The position numbers were made by a program, and so were the translations under genes. Shown piece after piece: positions 18,993 to 30,786 of a stretch of 64,000 nucleotides of DNA. The notes under the pieces were generated by a model that saw only the letters and a list, made by a program, of their open reading frames with translations, did no database searches and was not told where the DNA came from. The DNA comes from CAVQRC01 sp963715045 (lineage in GTDB: Bacteria > Planctomycetota > Planctomycetia > Pirellulales > Lacipirellulaceae): NCBI GenBank assembly GCA_963715045.1, contig CAVQRC010000039.1:186001-250000 (forward strand), written 5' to 3'. Each line of letters opens with the position of its first letter. The stretch's first letter is position 1.

Positions 18993-19082
18993 AGGAACCG
19001 GCTTGTTTGTGTCGCTGAAGCGGCCCGGCTCTGAATGACTAATGACTAATGACTAAGGAATCCCCAATGACGAATTCCCAAC
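18993..19082 (+). repeat. Dispersed ~90-bp repeat, copy 1
   Basis: About 90 bases beginning aggaaccggcttgtttgt and ending cgaattcccaac recur on the opposite strand at 56069-56160 with only a few differences. The core contains gtcgctgaagcggcccgg followed by aatgactaatgac words. Non-coding; starts 31 bases from the start codon of the TrkA-C gene. Confidence 0.8.
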
Positions 19083-19792
19083 GAAAAGGGGCCCAACGAG
19101 CCGGCCTCGACCGCTATGGCCCGTTTTTCTGAAGTGTCTTCGGATAGTACAACCGCATTGCGAGCCGACTTGCTCATGCCAGTGCCTTTCGCAAGTGCGC
19201 CGATCTGCGAGGGCCGGCGCAAAGCTGGCCGACCTCGGTCAAATCGGCTGGGAACTGGTGCAAAAGGTCAAACATCCGCAACTGCGTTCCGGCACCCAGG
19301 GTGGCCTCGATACGGGCATGGCCGCCGGCGCCAGGGCGATTTGAGATGGTTTCTCTGCGGCGGTTCTCGCTTCCTCCTCATTGTGTCATCAAAGGCGTTC
19401 CGATGCGCTGGACGATTCGCCCCTGGTTGGGTCGTCCGTCCTCGCCCGGTTGCGGTTCGATGCTTGCGGGGGCCGTTGGAATGCCGCAGTACGGTTACGG
19501 TCGCGTGATCGCTTACCACGGAAAGCCTCGACACAACCCTCAGAATCCGAGCTGGAATCGCGACTCCTTTTCGACACTCGGCCGCACGGTTTGACCAACC
19601 CGTTCTGGCGACACGCCGACCCCCGCGCTCCTGCCCCAACTGACGGTTGCCGCTGGACTTGCGATCGGTCGCGCGCCGAACTCGTAACTACGGCAAGGAC
19701 TGCCCCCTGTCCGACTCGCGTTGGCAAGGATCCTCGCCATCCGCATACGGCCGAGCCATTTTCATCATCCACTGAGACTCTGTTGGATCACC
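19083..19792. other. 710 bases without a supported gene
   Basis: Several short open frames exist on both strands but none shows family motifs or convincing composition. A fragment around 19215-19330 translates to a plausible-looking stretch (KLADLGQIGWELVQKVKHP), so a decayed or error-broken gene cannot be excluded. Nothing else was recognised. Confidence 0.4.
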
Positions 19793-20356
19793 ATGAGCGA
19801 TCAACCCATCCCGGAATTTGTCATCCTCCGTGGCCTGGCGCGGCAAAAACATCGTCCCATCCACGGACCAGCCTTCCTGATTGGTCGGGCGAGCGATTGC
19901 GATCTGGTTCTGGGTGACCCCCAGTTTGCCGACGTGCATGCGTGCGTGCTGATGTGCCGGGGCGGGTTGTGGATTCGGCATCTGGGCTTTTCACCCGAGA
20001 TTACGGTCAACGGTCAGCCGATCAACCGCATTCAATTGCTCGACGGGGATCGGATTCGCACCGGCCCCTACGAATTTCAATTGCAAATCGAAAAGCCGGC
20101 CCGCCGCAATCTCACCTGCCAGCCAGCCGCGACGCTGCCAGGCTATCCGCTTCTCGGCCGCGGACTGTCGACCGCCGATCAAGCCATCGCCGCTGTCCGC
20201 GAATTGATCGCCGAGGTGCGGGCCGATGTGATTGGTGAGCCGCAGACACTGCGTCTGTTTGCCGACCGCGAACCGGGGCAGCATCTCAGCGGCATTTCTT
20301 CGGCGACGCTTCCGGCCAGTTCGATTCCGAACGCCCGCCAGGTTCGGCGGGCGTAA
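19793..20356 (+). CDS. FHA-domain protein
   Basis: A 187-residue protein whose N-terminal 100 residues form a forkhead-associated domain: GPAFLIGRASDCDLVLGDPQFADVHACVL carries the GR, the Ser and the (A/S)xxH signature, and ITVNGQPINRIQLLDGDRIRTGPYEFQLQ the NG and the final strand. FHA domains bind phosphothreonine. The C-terminal 85 residues have no recognised domain and include a helical stretch (TADQAIAAVRELIAEVRADVIG). It stands alone, and no Ser/Thr kinase is nearby. The start follows the FHA fold closely. Confidence 0.88.
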   Translation: MSDQPIPEFVILRGLARQKHRPIHGPAFLIGRASDCDLVLGDPQFADVHACVLMCRGGLWIRHLGFSPEITVNGQPINRIQLLDGDRIRTGPYEFQLQIEKPARRNLTCQPAATLPGYPLLGRGLSTADQAIAAVRELIAEVRADVIGEPQTLRLFADREPGQHLSGISSATLPASSIPNARQVRRA

Positions 20357-20748
20357 CGCGCCGGCACATTCGACGGCGTCTGTGCACTCGGTGGAGCCCC
20401 CGGCTCTGCGGGGGACGCGGTGGAATCACGATTTCGCGGCGTTCGTGCCGGAATACTCCGCGACGCACAACTTGTGCGGGGGGGGCTCGAGTGAGCGAAG
20501 CCGCCGCGTAAGCGGATCAACTGCAGTCGACGGTCCGCCCGAGACCCAGCTTTGAACGCACCATGGCACCTTCGCGGAACGTCCCACATCCGAGCCGTCC
20601 CCCGGCAGAGCCGGGGGCTCCGGTGCAGATCGTCAGTCGCCGCGAGCCTGTATCTCCGCGACGAGCCTCCATCCTCGCGTTCAACCGGAACCCTGATCCC
20701 TGATCCCTGACCCCTGACCTCAGACCCCTTCCTGATCTGGACAGAGCC
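20357..20748. other. Intergenic region with long-range inverted repeat
   Basis: Segments 20393-20416 and 20597-20621 (ggagcccccggctctgcggg and its complement, one extra base) can pair across 180 bases. A tract of ccctgatccctgacccctg words (20690-20735) follows. No gene seen. The region lies between convergent genes, so the inverted repeat may belong to a REP-like family; related ggagcccccggc words recur near 21415 inside the acetyltransferase gene. Confidence 0.55.
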
Positions 20749-21710
20749 CTAGATGTGGTACGTCGCTTCGGGTCTGAGATCGTCGGTGTCTTCGCTGCGA
20801 ATATTGAGGTCGGGCTTTTCCAGCACGACGGTCGTGTTCGGTTCCACGCTGCGGGTGAGCCACACGCTGGAACCGATTACCGAATCGTGGCCGATGATGG
20901 TCAGGCCGCCCAGGATGGTCGCGTTGGCGTAAATCACCACGCGGTCCTCGATCGTCGGATGTCGCTTGCGTCCGCGAACCAGCTTTCCTTCTCCGTCGGT
21001 CGGAAAGCTCAGAGCACCGAGCGTGACGCCCTGGTAGATCTTGACGTGCTCGCCGATGTCACACGTTTCACCGATGACCACGCCCGTGCCGTGGTCGATG
21101 AAGAAGTGCTTGCCGATCGTGGCTCCGGGATGGATATCGATCCCGGTCCGGCTGTGGGCCCATTCCGACATCATGCGGGGGATGAACGGAATGTCGAGTT
21201 GCCACAACCGGTGGGCCAGGCGGTAGACGGTAATGGCCTCGAGTCCCGGGTAGCAGAAAATGACTTCGTCGAGTGACTGGCAGGCCGGATCGCCGTCGTA
21301 GGCGGCTTGCACATCGGTCGCGAGGATCTTGCGGAGCTCGGGAATCTGTTCCAAGAACAGCAGCGTCTTGGCCTGGCCCAGGGCTTCGAAGTCGCTTCCT
21401 CGCGGTCGCAGTCGGCGGAGCCCCCGGCCTCGTGCCGCAGGGCCCGCCCGATCTGAACCGTGAGCCGATCGTGCAGTTGGTCAATCAGATCGCCCACGTA
21501 GTAGCTGCACGTTGCCGCGGTGCAGGCCTTCCCGCCGCCGATAGCCGGGGTACAGGATCTCGGTCAGGTCCTCGATCACGCGGCTGACCTCGTCGTAGGT
21601 CGGTAGCGGGCAATGGCCCAGGTGATTGATCGATGGACTTCGTCGTACGTCGCCACGATGCGATCGGTGAGATCGGGAAGTTGATCCTTGAGCCGAAAAT
21701 CGGAAGCCAT
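20749..21710 (-). CDS. cysE: Serine O-acetyltransferase (EpsC/CysE type), frameshifted
   Basis: The last 201 residues (from 21354) show the left-handed beta-helix of serine acetyltransferase, with hexapeptide repeats and the catalytic region GIDIHPGATIGKHFFIDHGTGVVIGETCDIGEHVKIYQGVTLGA. The enzyme makes O-acetylserine for cysteine synthesis. The N-terminal helical domain continues upstream in other frames: MASDFRLKDQLPDLTDRIVATYDEV (ATG 21710), then INHLGHCPLPTYDEVSRVIEDLTEILYPGYRRREGLHRGN, then YYVGDLIDQLHDRLTVQIGRALRHE. Three single-base shifts near 21635, 21505 and 21390 separate these parts. Joined, the protein is about 318 residues, the normal EpsC length. Confidence 0.85.
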
Positions 21711-22122
21711 CGTGAAATCCTTTGCCGAACACCGGCGAGAGGAGGAGCGTCGAGGAACTCAGAAGAAGTCGCCGCCGGCGAGGTAACGCGAACGGCCGGC
21801 TCGGCGAGAGCGTTTGCGGAGAGGTCCCGCCTAGGCGGGACACGTACAGCGACAGAACAATTTCATGATCATGGCTCGGACGTTCATCCCGAGATTCTAG
21901 AGCTGCCGCCGATCGCGAGCAATCACTACGGTTTCTCTCGGCACGCCGATCCCGGGAGTTTAGCGGAATCAGGGCGTTCGGGCCGGCCAGGATGCGGCGG
22001 CGGGTCACATTCCGCGGCGTCCACCGGCCGGTCGCCTGCTAGTCACGTCCAGCCTGCTCCGCCTATCATAGCGATTCTTGAAACTCCCACCTTCATCGAC
22101 CCGTGGCCCCGACCGACGGTAC
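21711..22122. other. Divergent intergenic region with an 18-bp palindrome
   Basis: Lies between the leftward acetyltransferase and rightward yqgE genes. 21824-21841 is a perfect palindrome with arms GTCCCGCCT and AGGCGGGAC and no spacer. No protein-like frame was recognised. The palindrome could be an operator or a cruciform; its sequence alone does not decide. Confidence 0.5.
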
Positions 22123-22673
22123 ATGACCTCGCTGAAACGACACTTTCTGATCGCCGCCCGGGAATTGCTGGACCCGAATTTCAGGGCCAGTGTGGTGCTC
22201 ATCGTCCAGCATTCGCCGGAAGGTGCGATGGGCCTGGTTGTCAATCATCCTAGTGATACCACCGTCGCCGACGCCTGGAGCAGATCGCCCACGAAGATTG
22301 TCCCATCAGAGATCGCATCCACGTCGGCGGACCGTGCGAAGGAACCCTCTCGGTCATCCATACCCAGGCCGAACTCGCCGATCTCGAAGTGCTGCCAGCA
22401 CTCTTTTTCACCGCCGATCGCAGTTCTGTCGAACAGCTCGTGGCCAGCGGCTCCAACGAGCTGCGGTTTTTCGTCGGCTATTCAGGCTGGGGACCCGGGC
22501 AGCTGGAACGCGAAATCGTGCACGGGGGCTGGCTGATGCTCCCGGCAACCAAAGATCTGGTCTTCGCCCGCGATCAGAAGTTGTGGGAGGCGATGCTCAA
22601 ACGAAGTGTCGGCCAGGCCGTGATCGCCTCTCTCGGTATCAAGCATGTCCCCGGCGATGCCGAACTCAACTGA
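22123..22673 (+). CDS. YqgE/AlgH family protein, frameshifted
   Basis: Starts MTSLKRHFLIAARELLDPNFRASVVLIVQHSPEGAMGLVVNHPSD, the typical YqgE N-terminus, and ends ELRFFVGYSGWGPGQLEREIVHGGWLMLPATKDLVF, the typical C-terminal half. Between them one C is missing near 22276; restoring it gives ADALEQIAHEDCPIRDRIHVGGPCEG without a stop. The joined protein has about 184 residues, as in the family. YqgE proteins are cytoplasmic and conserved, but their function is poorly defined (linked to alginate regulation in pseudomonads). A terminator-like hairpin follows. Confidence 0.85.
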
Positions 22674-22683
22674 ACGCCCGGTT

Positions 22684-22707
22684 TTCAGTTTTTTCTGAAA
22701 AACTGAA
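22684..22707 (+). terminator. Hairpin after yqgE
   Basis: Arms TTCAGTTTTT (22684-22693) and AAAAACTGAA (22698-22707) enclose the loop TCTG, starting ten bases past the yqgE stop. The T-rich stem fits an intrinsic terminator. Confidence 0.65.
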
Positions 22708-23042
22708 TTCGATTCCTTTCCCCGGGGTTTTCCACGTTGCGCATTCGCGTAAAATCGGCCCTGTAGGGATAGCCGGTACCGCCAAATTCTCTTTAAGTGC
22801 TTGTGGACGGCGTTACTTGCATCATCGCGGCGGTACGCGCAGGGACGTCCCTGGATCGATCCTTCTGATCTCCCAAATCCTCCCTTCGCGTTCGGTCTCA
22901 GTTTTCCTATACTTCGAACGCCTACGGTGCCGAGTCAGACGCTGGCAACATGTTGCGCCGACCGCACCGGTGAATCACCACACCGATCGGACATCGGTTC
23001 CCCCTCCGTGGCTCTTGAGAAGGGCTCAAGAGATCGTCGGGT
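22708..23042. other. Intergenic region before the LEPR-XLL gene
   Basis: 335 bases without a recognisable gene. A promoter for the large secreted protein downstream is expected here but no clear boxes were identified. Confidence 0.35.
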
Positions 23043-26000
23043 GTGGAACTGCCGAGTTCTCACTTAAGGTCGAGATCCTGCCATGCGGTTCCCATTCCGG
23101 CGGTGGCCATTGCGCCGCCGATCGCGTCCGATTTCTGGGGCAGAAGCGCCTCCCAGCACTCCCTCCGACCGACCGTTGAAACGCTCGAGCCGCGCCGCCT
23201 GCTGGCACTTACGTCGGTCTCGCTCGATTCGACAAGTGGACAGCTGAGCGTCGTCGGGTCCAGTGATGACGACATGGTATTCGTTTATCAGCCCTCGGCA
23301 GACGTGCTTCGCGTTGCCACGCGGGGAGTCGAGTTGCAGGATCCGCTGGACTTCGACGCCAGGCAGGTCACCTCGATCTTTTTCGATGGCAGAGACGGCG
23401 ACGACCGCTTTGTCAACATTACTTCTCTCACCGCCGAGGCGGTGGGCGGCGCCGGCAACGATTTTTTCGCGGGTGGCAGCGGCAACGACGTGTTCCGGGG
23501 CGGACCAGGAAACGACACGGCGTATGGGCTGGGAGGGCACGACGTTCTCGAGGGGCACGACGGCGAAGACCAGATGTTCGGAGGTCTGGGAGACGACACC
23601 CTTTCTGGCGACGAGGGTGACGCTGATACGCTTGACGGAGGTGGCGGAAATGACACGCTCGAGGGCGGATCAGGCAACGATCACGTTATCGGCGGCCGCG
23701 GCGATGATACGCTGCTCGGCGCGGTGGGAGACGACTTGCTGATCGGCGGTGACGGCCGCGACGGAATCTACGGTGGCTCGGACGAGTATTTCTCGGCGGC
23801 ACCGGAGACGACACGCTCTATGGAGATGACGGTGAGGACCGTCGGCGACGAGGGCGATGCAGACGCCACGGAGGTCGTGATGACGACGAAACTCTTTGGC
23901 GGCGACGGCCGTGACATGTTCTCCGGCCAGAGCGGCGACGACCTGATCTATGGTGGCAGCGGCGACGACTTGATTTATGGACGCGTCGGGAACGACTCCC
24001 TTTATGGTGAGGACGGCAACGATCGCATCGAAGGCTCCGCCGGGAATGATCTGCTCGATGGCGGAAACGGCGACGACACGCTTCAGGGAGTCGATGGCCG
24101 GAACACATCTGGGTGGCGCCGGAAACGACCTGCTGGTCGGCGGTGGGGACAACGACGTGCTGCTCGGCGGAACAGGTCACGACACGCTTGACGGTCAGGC
24201 CGGAGATGACTGGCTCTTTGGCGAGGACGGTAACGATGTTCTCTGGGGAGAACGGGAGACGATATTCTGGAAGGTGGTCAGGGCGACGATCAGCTCTTTG
24301 GGGCCTTGGGCGACGATCGACTCGATGGCGGCGAAGGGGACGACGTGCTCGATGGGGGGGAAGACGCGGACGTTCTCTACGGTCGCGAAGGAAACGACGA
24401 TCTGTCCGGAGGCGGCGGCGACGATCGGCTCTTCGCTGGCGGCGGCAATGACCGGGTCGATGGCGGGTCGGGCGATGATCTCTTGTTCGGAGGGTCCGGC
24501 GACGATCAGCTCAACGGGCGGGCCGGAAACGACGAGCTCTGGGGAGAAGACGGCCGCGACCTGCTCGACGGCGCGTACGACGACGATCTTCTCTACGGCG
24601 GGCTGGCGCGGATGAGCTGATCGGGGGCCAGGGTAACGACACGTTGTACGGCGAAGACGGGGATGACGTGCTGTTCGGTGGCGACGGCAATGACATTCTC
24701 GTCGGAGCGTTTGGTCACGACTTAATATACGGGGAGGAAGGCGACGACACGCTCGACGCAGGGATCGGCGACGACGTGCTCGACGGTGGCGGTGGTAACG
24801 ACCTGCTCCGCGGCGGTGATGGGGACGACATGCTCGATGGCGGGGCCGGCAATGATCAGCTCTTTGGCGATCTCGGCGACGATCAGTTGGTCGGCCAGGG
24901 GGACGCCGATGTGCTGTACGGAGGGGAAGGCGACGACGAGCTCGACGGCCGTAACGGTGACGATCTGCTGTTTGGCGGTAACGGTGCGGACACCCTGTAC
25001 GGCGCGTATGGGTTGGATTATCTCGACGGAGGAGCCGGCGATGATTATCTCGACGGCGGGGAAGACGACGATCAGCTGATCGGACGCTCGGGCGATGACC
25101 ACTTGATCGGTCAAGGCGGAAACGATCGACTTCTGGCTGGTGACGGGCAGGATGTCGTCGACGGAGGGAGCGGTGACGACCACCTGATGGGCGGTCCCGG
25201 AAACGATCACCTCGATGGCGCAACCGGCAATGACGTGATCGAGGGTGAAGAGGGAGATGACTATCTGGTCGGTGCGTACGGCGAAGATGTCCTCCGCGGT
25301 GGACCGGGGGACGACGAACTCGACGGTGGAGAGGACGACGACCAGCTCTACGGCGATGACGGCCAGGATCGACTCTTCGGACAAGGCGGCAACGATCTTC
25401 TCGTCGGCGGGGTCGGTGGCGACGAGCTCATCGCCGGACAGGGAGACGACCAGCTCGAAGGCGGCGATGGCGACGACATTCTCCACGGGGAGTCGGGTAA
25501 CGATGTCATGCTGGGAGGAACGGTGACGATGTCCTGCACGGCGGTGGAGATGATGACTTGCTTGATGGTGGAGCAGGTAACGACACGCTCGATGCAAGCG
25601 TGGGGGACGACATTCTCGCGGGGGGATCGGCAAGGACGTGCTGCTCGGCTCGGGCGGCAACGATGTGCTCGTTGGAGGCGATGGAGACGATTACCTCGAT
25701 GGAGGAAGCCAGGACGATATTCTGATCGGCGGTCATGGCACCGATCGCTTGGAAGGCCGCGTCGGCGAAGACATCCTGCTCGGCGGTGATTCCGCCTATG
25801 ACAACGATCTCGCACGGCTTGAAGTGCTCCGCAATCTGTGGACCGCGCCCATGCCGTACCTGGCCCGCGTTGCCGCTGCCACGTCGAGTCAGTCGCCCGC
25901 CCACTTCACGGCCGAACAGACCTTCTTCGACGATGCTGTCGCCGACGAATTGTTCGGCCAGATGGATCAGGATTGGTTCATCCTCACGGGTTATCTCCCC

Positions 26001-28331
26001 GAATACGTCCCGCCGACCAGAAAGCAATTGGCCGTGGCGGGACCCGCTGTGCCAGAGCCGAGGCACAGTCCCGACGCTCCTCCCATTCCGGGGGCCGGAG
26101 GCCTCGAGGGAATCGACTTGTACTTGTCTCTCGACCACATGCCCGATCGCAGCGAAGACGAACGAGTCCACTCACTGATCCCCCATGCCGAAGAGCCCGT
26201 TCGTCTGCTCAACCACTTCGCCGTGTTCGAACTTGTCCGCTACGATCAAGTGACGCATGCCGCGGTACGCGATGGGGACGGTCTGATCCTCAGACCTGGT
26301 CCACGGGGACCTTGCCTGGCAGTACCTCTCGCGTGTTGATCCCGACCGGCGTCCATGTCACCATCTCAGCGTAGCTCGCCGGCCCGTGGATACCATCCGT
26401 GTGGATGGCACACTGCGTTTTGCGACCGATCGGAATACGCGGCTCCAGGCAGACACGATCGTGGTCGATGGGAGTGGCACGCTCGAAATCGGCACGGCCG
26501 ACAGCGATCCGGGTCCAGGCCGGCGTCACGGCGCAAGTCATCTTCACGAATACTGGAGAGTATCGACCGCGTTCGCGACCCGCTGGCCCTGGGGCGAGGA
26601 TTGATCAGTCACGGTTCGGTAGAGATTTACGGCCAGCAGAAGACCGGTCACTACGTGCTCGCCGTCGAGCCTCTCGCTGGAGACACCCAGCTCGTGCTCG
26701 CGGAAGACCCGGTCGGCTGGCAAGTGGACGACAAGGTCGTGATCGCGGGGACGCGGGCCGACTGCTGGCGAGGACGAAGAGCGGACGATCCGGGCAATCG
26801 TCGGTAATGTCGTCGTCGTCGATCCCTTGGTTTATGACCACACCACGCCCCTCTCGACGCAGACCCTGGACGTCCATGTCTCCAATCTCACCCGCAACGT
26901 GCAGTTCTCCTCGGCCGCCGACGAGATCGATCGTCGCGGCCATGTGATGTTCATGCATTCGCATGCGACCGACGTGCGGTACGCGTCGTTCACCAGGCTC
27001 GGAAGAACCGACAAACACAGACCCATTGATGATCCCGAGGTGACCGCCAACGTTGTCCTCGTCCCGGAAACCGGCACGAATCCGCGGGCACGGTACGCGG
27101 TTCACTTCCATCGCACGGGCGTCGACCACAGCGAACCCGCAATCATGATGGGAAGCGTCGTCGTCGATAATCCGGGCTGGGGGTTTGTCAATCACAGCAG
27201 CAACGTCGACATCATCGACAACGTTGCCTACGACGTCGATGCGCGGGCTTCACGGCCGAAGCGGGCGACGAAATCGGCAGCTTTCGCGGCAATATCTCCA
27301 TCAGCACCCATGGCTCCGGCGAGGAAATCAACGCCCGGGAGTACATCCAGGACTTTGGCCACCAGGGGGACGGGTTCTGGTTCCAGGGTGCCGGCATCCA
27401 CGTCACCGACAACGTCGCGGTGAATAACTCCGGCCACGGATTCGTGTTCTACACCCGCGGCCTTCGCGAAGAAGGACTGGGCCAGGCGGAGTTCGCCACC
27501 GAAAACCTGCTCGATCCGTCGATTGCCAACGGTCAGCCGACGATCAGTGTCGGTCACGTGCCGATCGCGGAATTCGCCCGCAATGTGGCCTATGCGTCTG
27601 CAACCGGTCTGAAAGTTCGTTACCACCTTCGCAACGCCAACCATGATGTCGGCAGCATCGTCGAAGATTCCACCTTCTACAACAACGTGACGGGCGTCGA
27701 CACTCCCTACGTGCACAACCTGACCATTCGCAATCTGACCGTTGTGCAGGAACCGGACGTGGACAGTTTCAATTACGGCATCACGAACAACAGCGTGACG
27801 CGTAATGTGCGTTACGAAAATCTTCACGTTGCAGGTTATCGCACGGGACTGAATGTGCCTCTGCGGGGCACGTCGATCATCGACGGAGGCTATTGGAATA
27901 ACCTGGAAAACCTCCGCATCGAACTGCAACTCGAAGAGAATCGCTCCGTGATCGTACAGGGGGCGATCGTGTTCGATACACTCCCGGACTACGCACTTTA
28001 CGGCCGCACGCCGGCCGACGTGACGATGCGGATGCATCCGCGGCCCTTCAACGGCAGCCTCGAATACGTCCTGTTCACCAATAATGTGACGCTCAACTAC
28101 GGAGACTATCGAAATCAGAGTCTCTCCTTCACGGGTCAGGTTCCCGAGGCCGTCCCCTTCCCGGAGGACGAATCCATGGTCAACGAGGCCTATGTCGGTT
28201 TGAGCAATCTCGAACTGTGGAATGCCTTTGGCGTCGCTACAGCCGGACGCCTCGCGCCGGCGAACTATGTGACCGATTCGCGGATTGAGGGCCTGATCGG
28301 TCTGCCAGGCAGCGGCTTCGCGAACGGATAA
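23043..28331 (+). CDS. Giant secreted protein: LEPR-XLL leader, RTX repeats, G8 domain, beta-helix; frameshifted
   Basis: The N-terminus has the planctomycete LEPR-XLL export motif (VETLEPRRLLAL). Dozens of RTX-type calcium nonapeptides (GGxGxDxL) follow from about 23440 to 25790. The same frame then runs through a linker (LARLEVLRNLWTAPMPYLARVAA) into a G8-type domain (FELVRYDQVTHAAVRDGD, then WSDPQTWSTGTLPG, VLIPTGVHVTI, TIRVDGTLRF) and a right-handed beta-helix to the end (GHVMFMHSHATDVRYASFTRLGR, AVHFHRTG, NNSGHGFVFYTRGL). Total about 1,760 residues. The frame changes at roughly 23790/23880, 24100, 24255, 24615, 25525, 25620, 26285, 26345, 26510, 26770 and 27240. The start is uncertain: GTG 23043 is in frame, ATG 23083 (MRFPFRRWPLRRR) is more typical but one frame off. 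Confidence 0.8.
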
Positions 28332-28432
28332 CGGGAAGCACCCAGCGGCCTCTTCCCTGCCGCCGCGGCGACGGTCGTGCGAGGTTCAACTCCCCTGCCG
28401 GACGGTGGCAGACGGCACTTGCATGGCACAGG

Positions 28433-30786
28433 TCAATCAGGCGAACGCGTGCGCTGGGATGACTCCGCCTCGGGTCGCGGAGGGCCTTCGTAGGCGGCCA
28501 CCGAAATCGGATCGCCGCTCGGCCCCGTTACCGAAGTCAAGCTGCGGTCCTCGACGGTCGGTGCCGAAATCATGCCGTAATATCTGCCCATCCAATAGTC
28601 TTCGAGCCAACCTACCGGCGGCGTGATCACGCGACCTCCTCGTTGGCCGTCGTACTCGATGGCCGAACGGCTCCCCCACATGCACGCCGACTCCCGCGGC
28701 GAAATCGCCCGGGTGCCGCCCGCGTAAGGAGTGTAGCCGGGCTCCGTGCCAGATCGCCACGGTGCGAGTTGCGGAAGTTGTGACTGATCGTGTCCAGCGA
28801 CCACTCGCGTAAATGCGCGACCGCCTGGCGGGACTCACAGTCGTTGCCGGTCAGTCCACCGTAAACGAAGTTGAAGAATGGAATCTTCTGCAGTCGCAGC
28901 ACTTCCCAATGCCGTGCCAACGTGCGCAAGTAGATCGATCTCAGGTAGGGATCGTCACCATAGGTCAGTAACGGATGAAAGCAGCGGAAGGCCAGTTCGT
29001 CGTCCCAGGGTACGACGTCTTCCGGAGGGAACGTGACCTTCTCGCGGACGGTATACGTGTGGTAGCCCCAGTCGAGCAGTTGTTTGAGCGACCGCTCGTA
29101 AAACGGGTCGCCCGTCATCGCGAATGCGGTCCACATGTAGGTCTGGGCTTCCATGCCATTGAGACCGCGGGAAGCAAATCCGTACGGTCGCAGGAGGTAT
29201 TCGGGATCCCAACGTCCCCAACGGGTGGGGACTCCGTCGATGTCGCGTAGCACCCATCCGTTGGCGACAATGTGCCGCGCGATTCTGGCCAGGTGTTCGG
29301 CTGCCTGGTCTCTCTCGCGGCCTTCGGCAGCGAGGTCGTGAAACAGGGCTACGGCATAAAAGTGAGCATTGACTTCGTCGCTCGACGTATCTCCCTTGAA
29401 CGACCATCGACCGTCGGGTGTGTCATACCACTTGGCGGGCAGCCCGCCGCTGCCTTGTGTCGCGCGTTGGCCGACGTCGACCCCGTTCGCCCAAATGGCA
29501 CGGCGAAGAACCCGTCCGTGTCGGTAATGGTCTGCAGCCAGCGGAGCGCGGCGAATGCGTTGGCCGCCTCCTGCCGGGCGGCCTTGTCGCCCGTGACCGC
29601 GTACTTGAAGCACATCGCGGCCAGATAATGAGCCGTGTGGCCGCCGTCATTGTCACTGATTTCGCGGAGCCAACCGTGTTCCGATCCACCCCAATAAAGC
29701 TGGTGTACGAAGCCGAGTCGCTGATGATTTCGTTCGGCCAAGTTTCGCTCAAAGTAGGCCGCCTTCTTGCCGAGGGTGTACGGCTCGTAGCGGATGATGC
29801 CGATCCCCTGATCGGTGGCGATGTACACGGTACGCTCCCGGATGGCGATCGCGTGGACGCGATCGCCCGGCAGCCAGTGATCGGCACCGAAATAGTGGTA
29901 CTGGTCGCCCACGCGGCGGATCGCCCCGGTCGTGGTCCCAATCCACAGGTCGCGATCAAAGCCTTCGGCAAGGCACGTCGTATCTTCGCAGGGCAGCCCT
30001 TCGCGGCCGGTGATCGTCGACAAGGCCGCCCCTTGCAGCACACACAACCCTCGGTCAGTGGCCAGCCACAACCGGCTTCCCTGGGGCGCAGGTCGCGGTG
30101 CTGTCGTGACGGGTACTCACCCCAGTCGACGACGTTCTGGTTGACCACCGAGCCGTCGATTGCCGCCAGTCCTCCCGGGCGGGACATAAAGAGCGTGCCA
30201 CTGTACGACGCGAGCTGCCGGATGGGACCCAATCGTACGGGTTCTTCGAGAACCTGGCTGCCGTCCGGCATGACCACCGTGGTATCGCTCGACTGCCAGC
30301 CCCCCGCGGGCCGGATGTTCGTGAAAGTCGTTCCATCCAGGCGATAGACTTTCGATCGCGTCGCCGCGTGGAACTTACCCAGGTGCATGCAAACGTCGAC
30401 GACTGCCTCGGCCAGCACCTCGGTGACCTTGCCCGGTGCCAGGTGATAGGTGGCGTCGTCGGTCGAGCACCAGATGGCGTCACCGACGGCGAATAGTCGC
30501 CGGACGCCGGCCGACGCCGGTGGACCCGCTGCAGGCGGTTGTCGTGCACGATCTCGTAGACGTTGCCTTGACTTGCGGCGAAGACGCGATTCCCGGCAAC
30601 GGCCAGGGAACGAATGGGATGTTCGCTGCGGATCTTGTCGCCGATCTCCTGCAGGTAAACATCGTCCGCGATCTTCTCATACCGCCGCTCGGCCGGCGGG
30701 GCGGTCCGCCGCTGGCCGTGGGAGTGAGAGCCGCCTGCGAGCAGAATCGCCGCAGTGAGCAAGGCAAGACTGAACACGTTTCGCAT
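28433..30786 (-). CDS. Secreted protein: regulator-type propeller plus alpha-helical C-terminal region, frameshifted
   Basis: Signal peptide MRNVFSLALLTAAILLAGGSHSHG. The first ~400 residues are propeller blades (IRSLAVAGNRVFAASQGNVYEI, LWLATDRGLCVLQG, DLWIGTTTGAIRRVGDQYHYF, RTVYIATDQGIGIIRYEP) of the kind found in two-component-regulator propellers. The rest is helical and aromatic-rich (GHTAHYLAAMCFKYAVTGD, GMEAQTYMWTAFAMTGDPFYE, LREWSLDTISHNFRNS), recalling alpha/alpha-barrel glycan-active proteins, though no catalytic motif is clear. Five overlapping frames must be joined, with shifts near 30525, 30420, 30070, 29500 and 28780. Joined length about 780 residues. No kinase domain is attached, so a sensor role is not supported. 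Confidence 0.7.

Noticed and set aside
23288..25660. Antisense frames opposite the RTX repeats rich in Ser/Pro or Val/Ile
   Set aside because: They are periodic shadows of the GGxGxD coding repeat.
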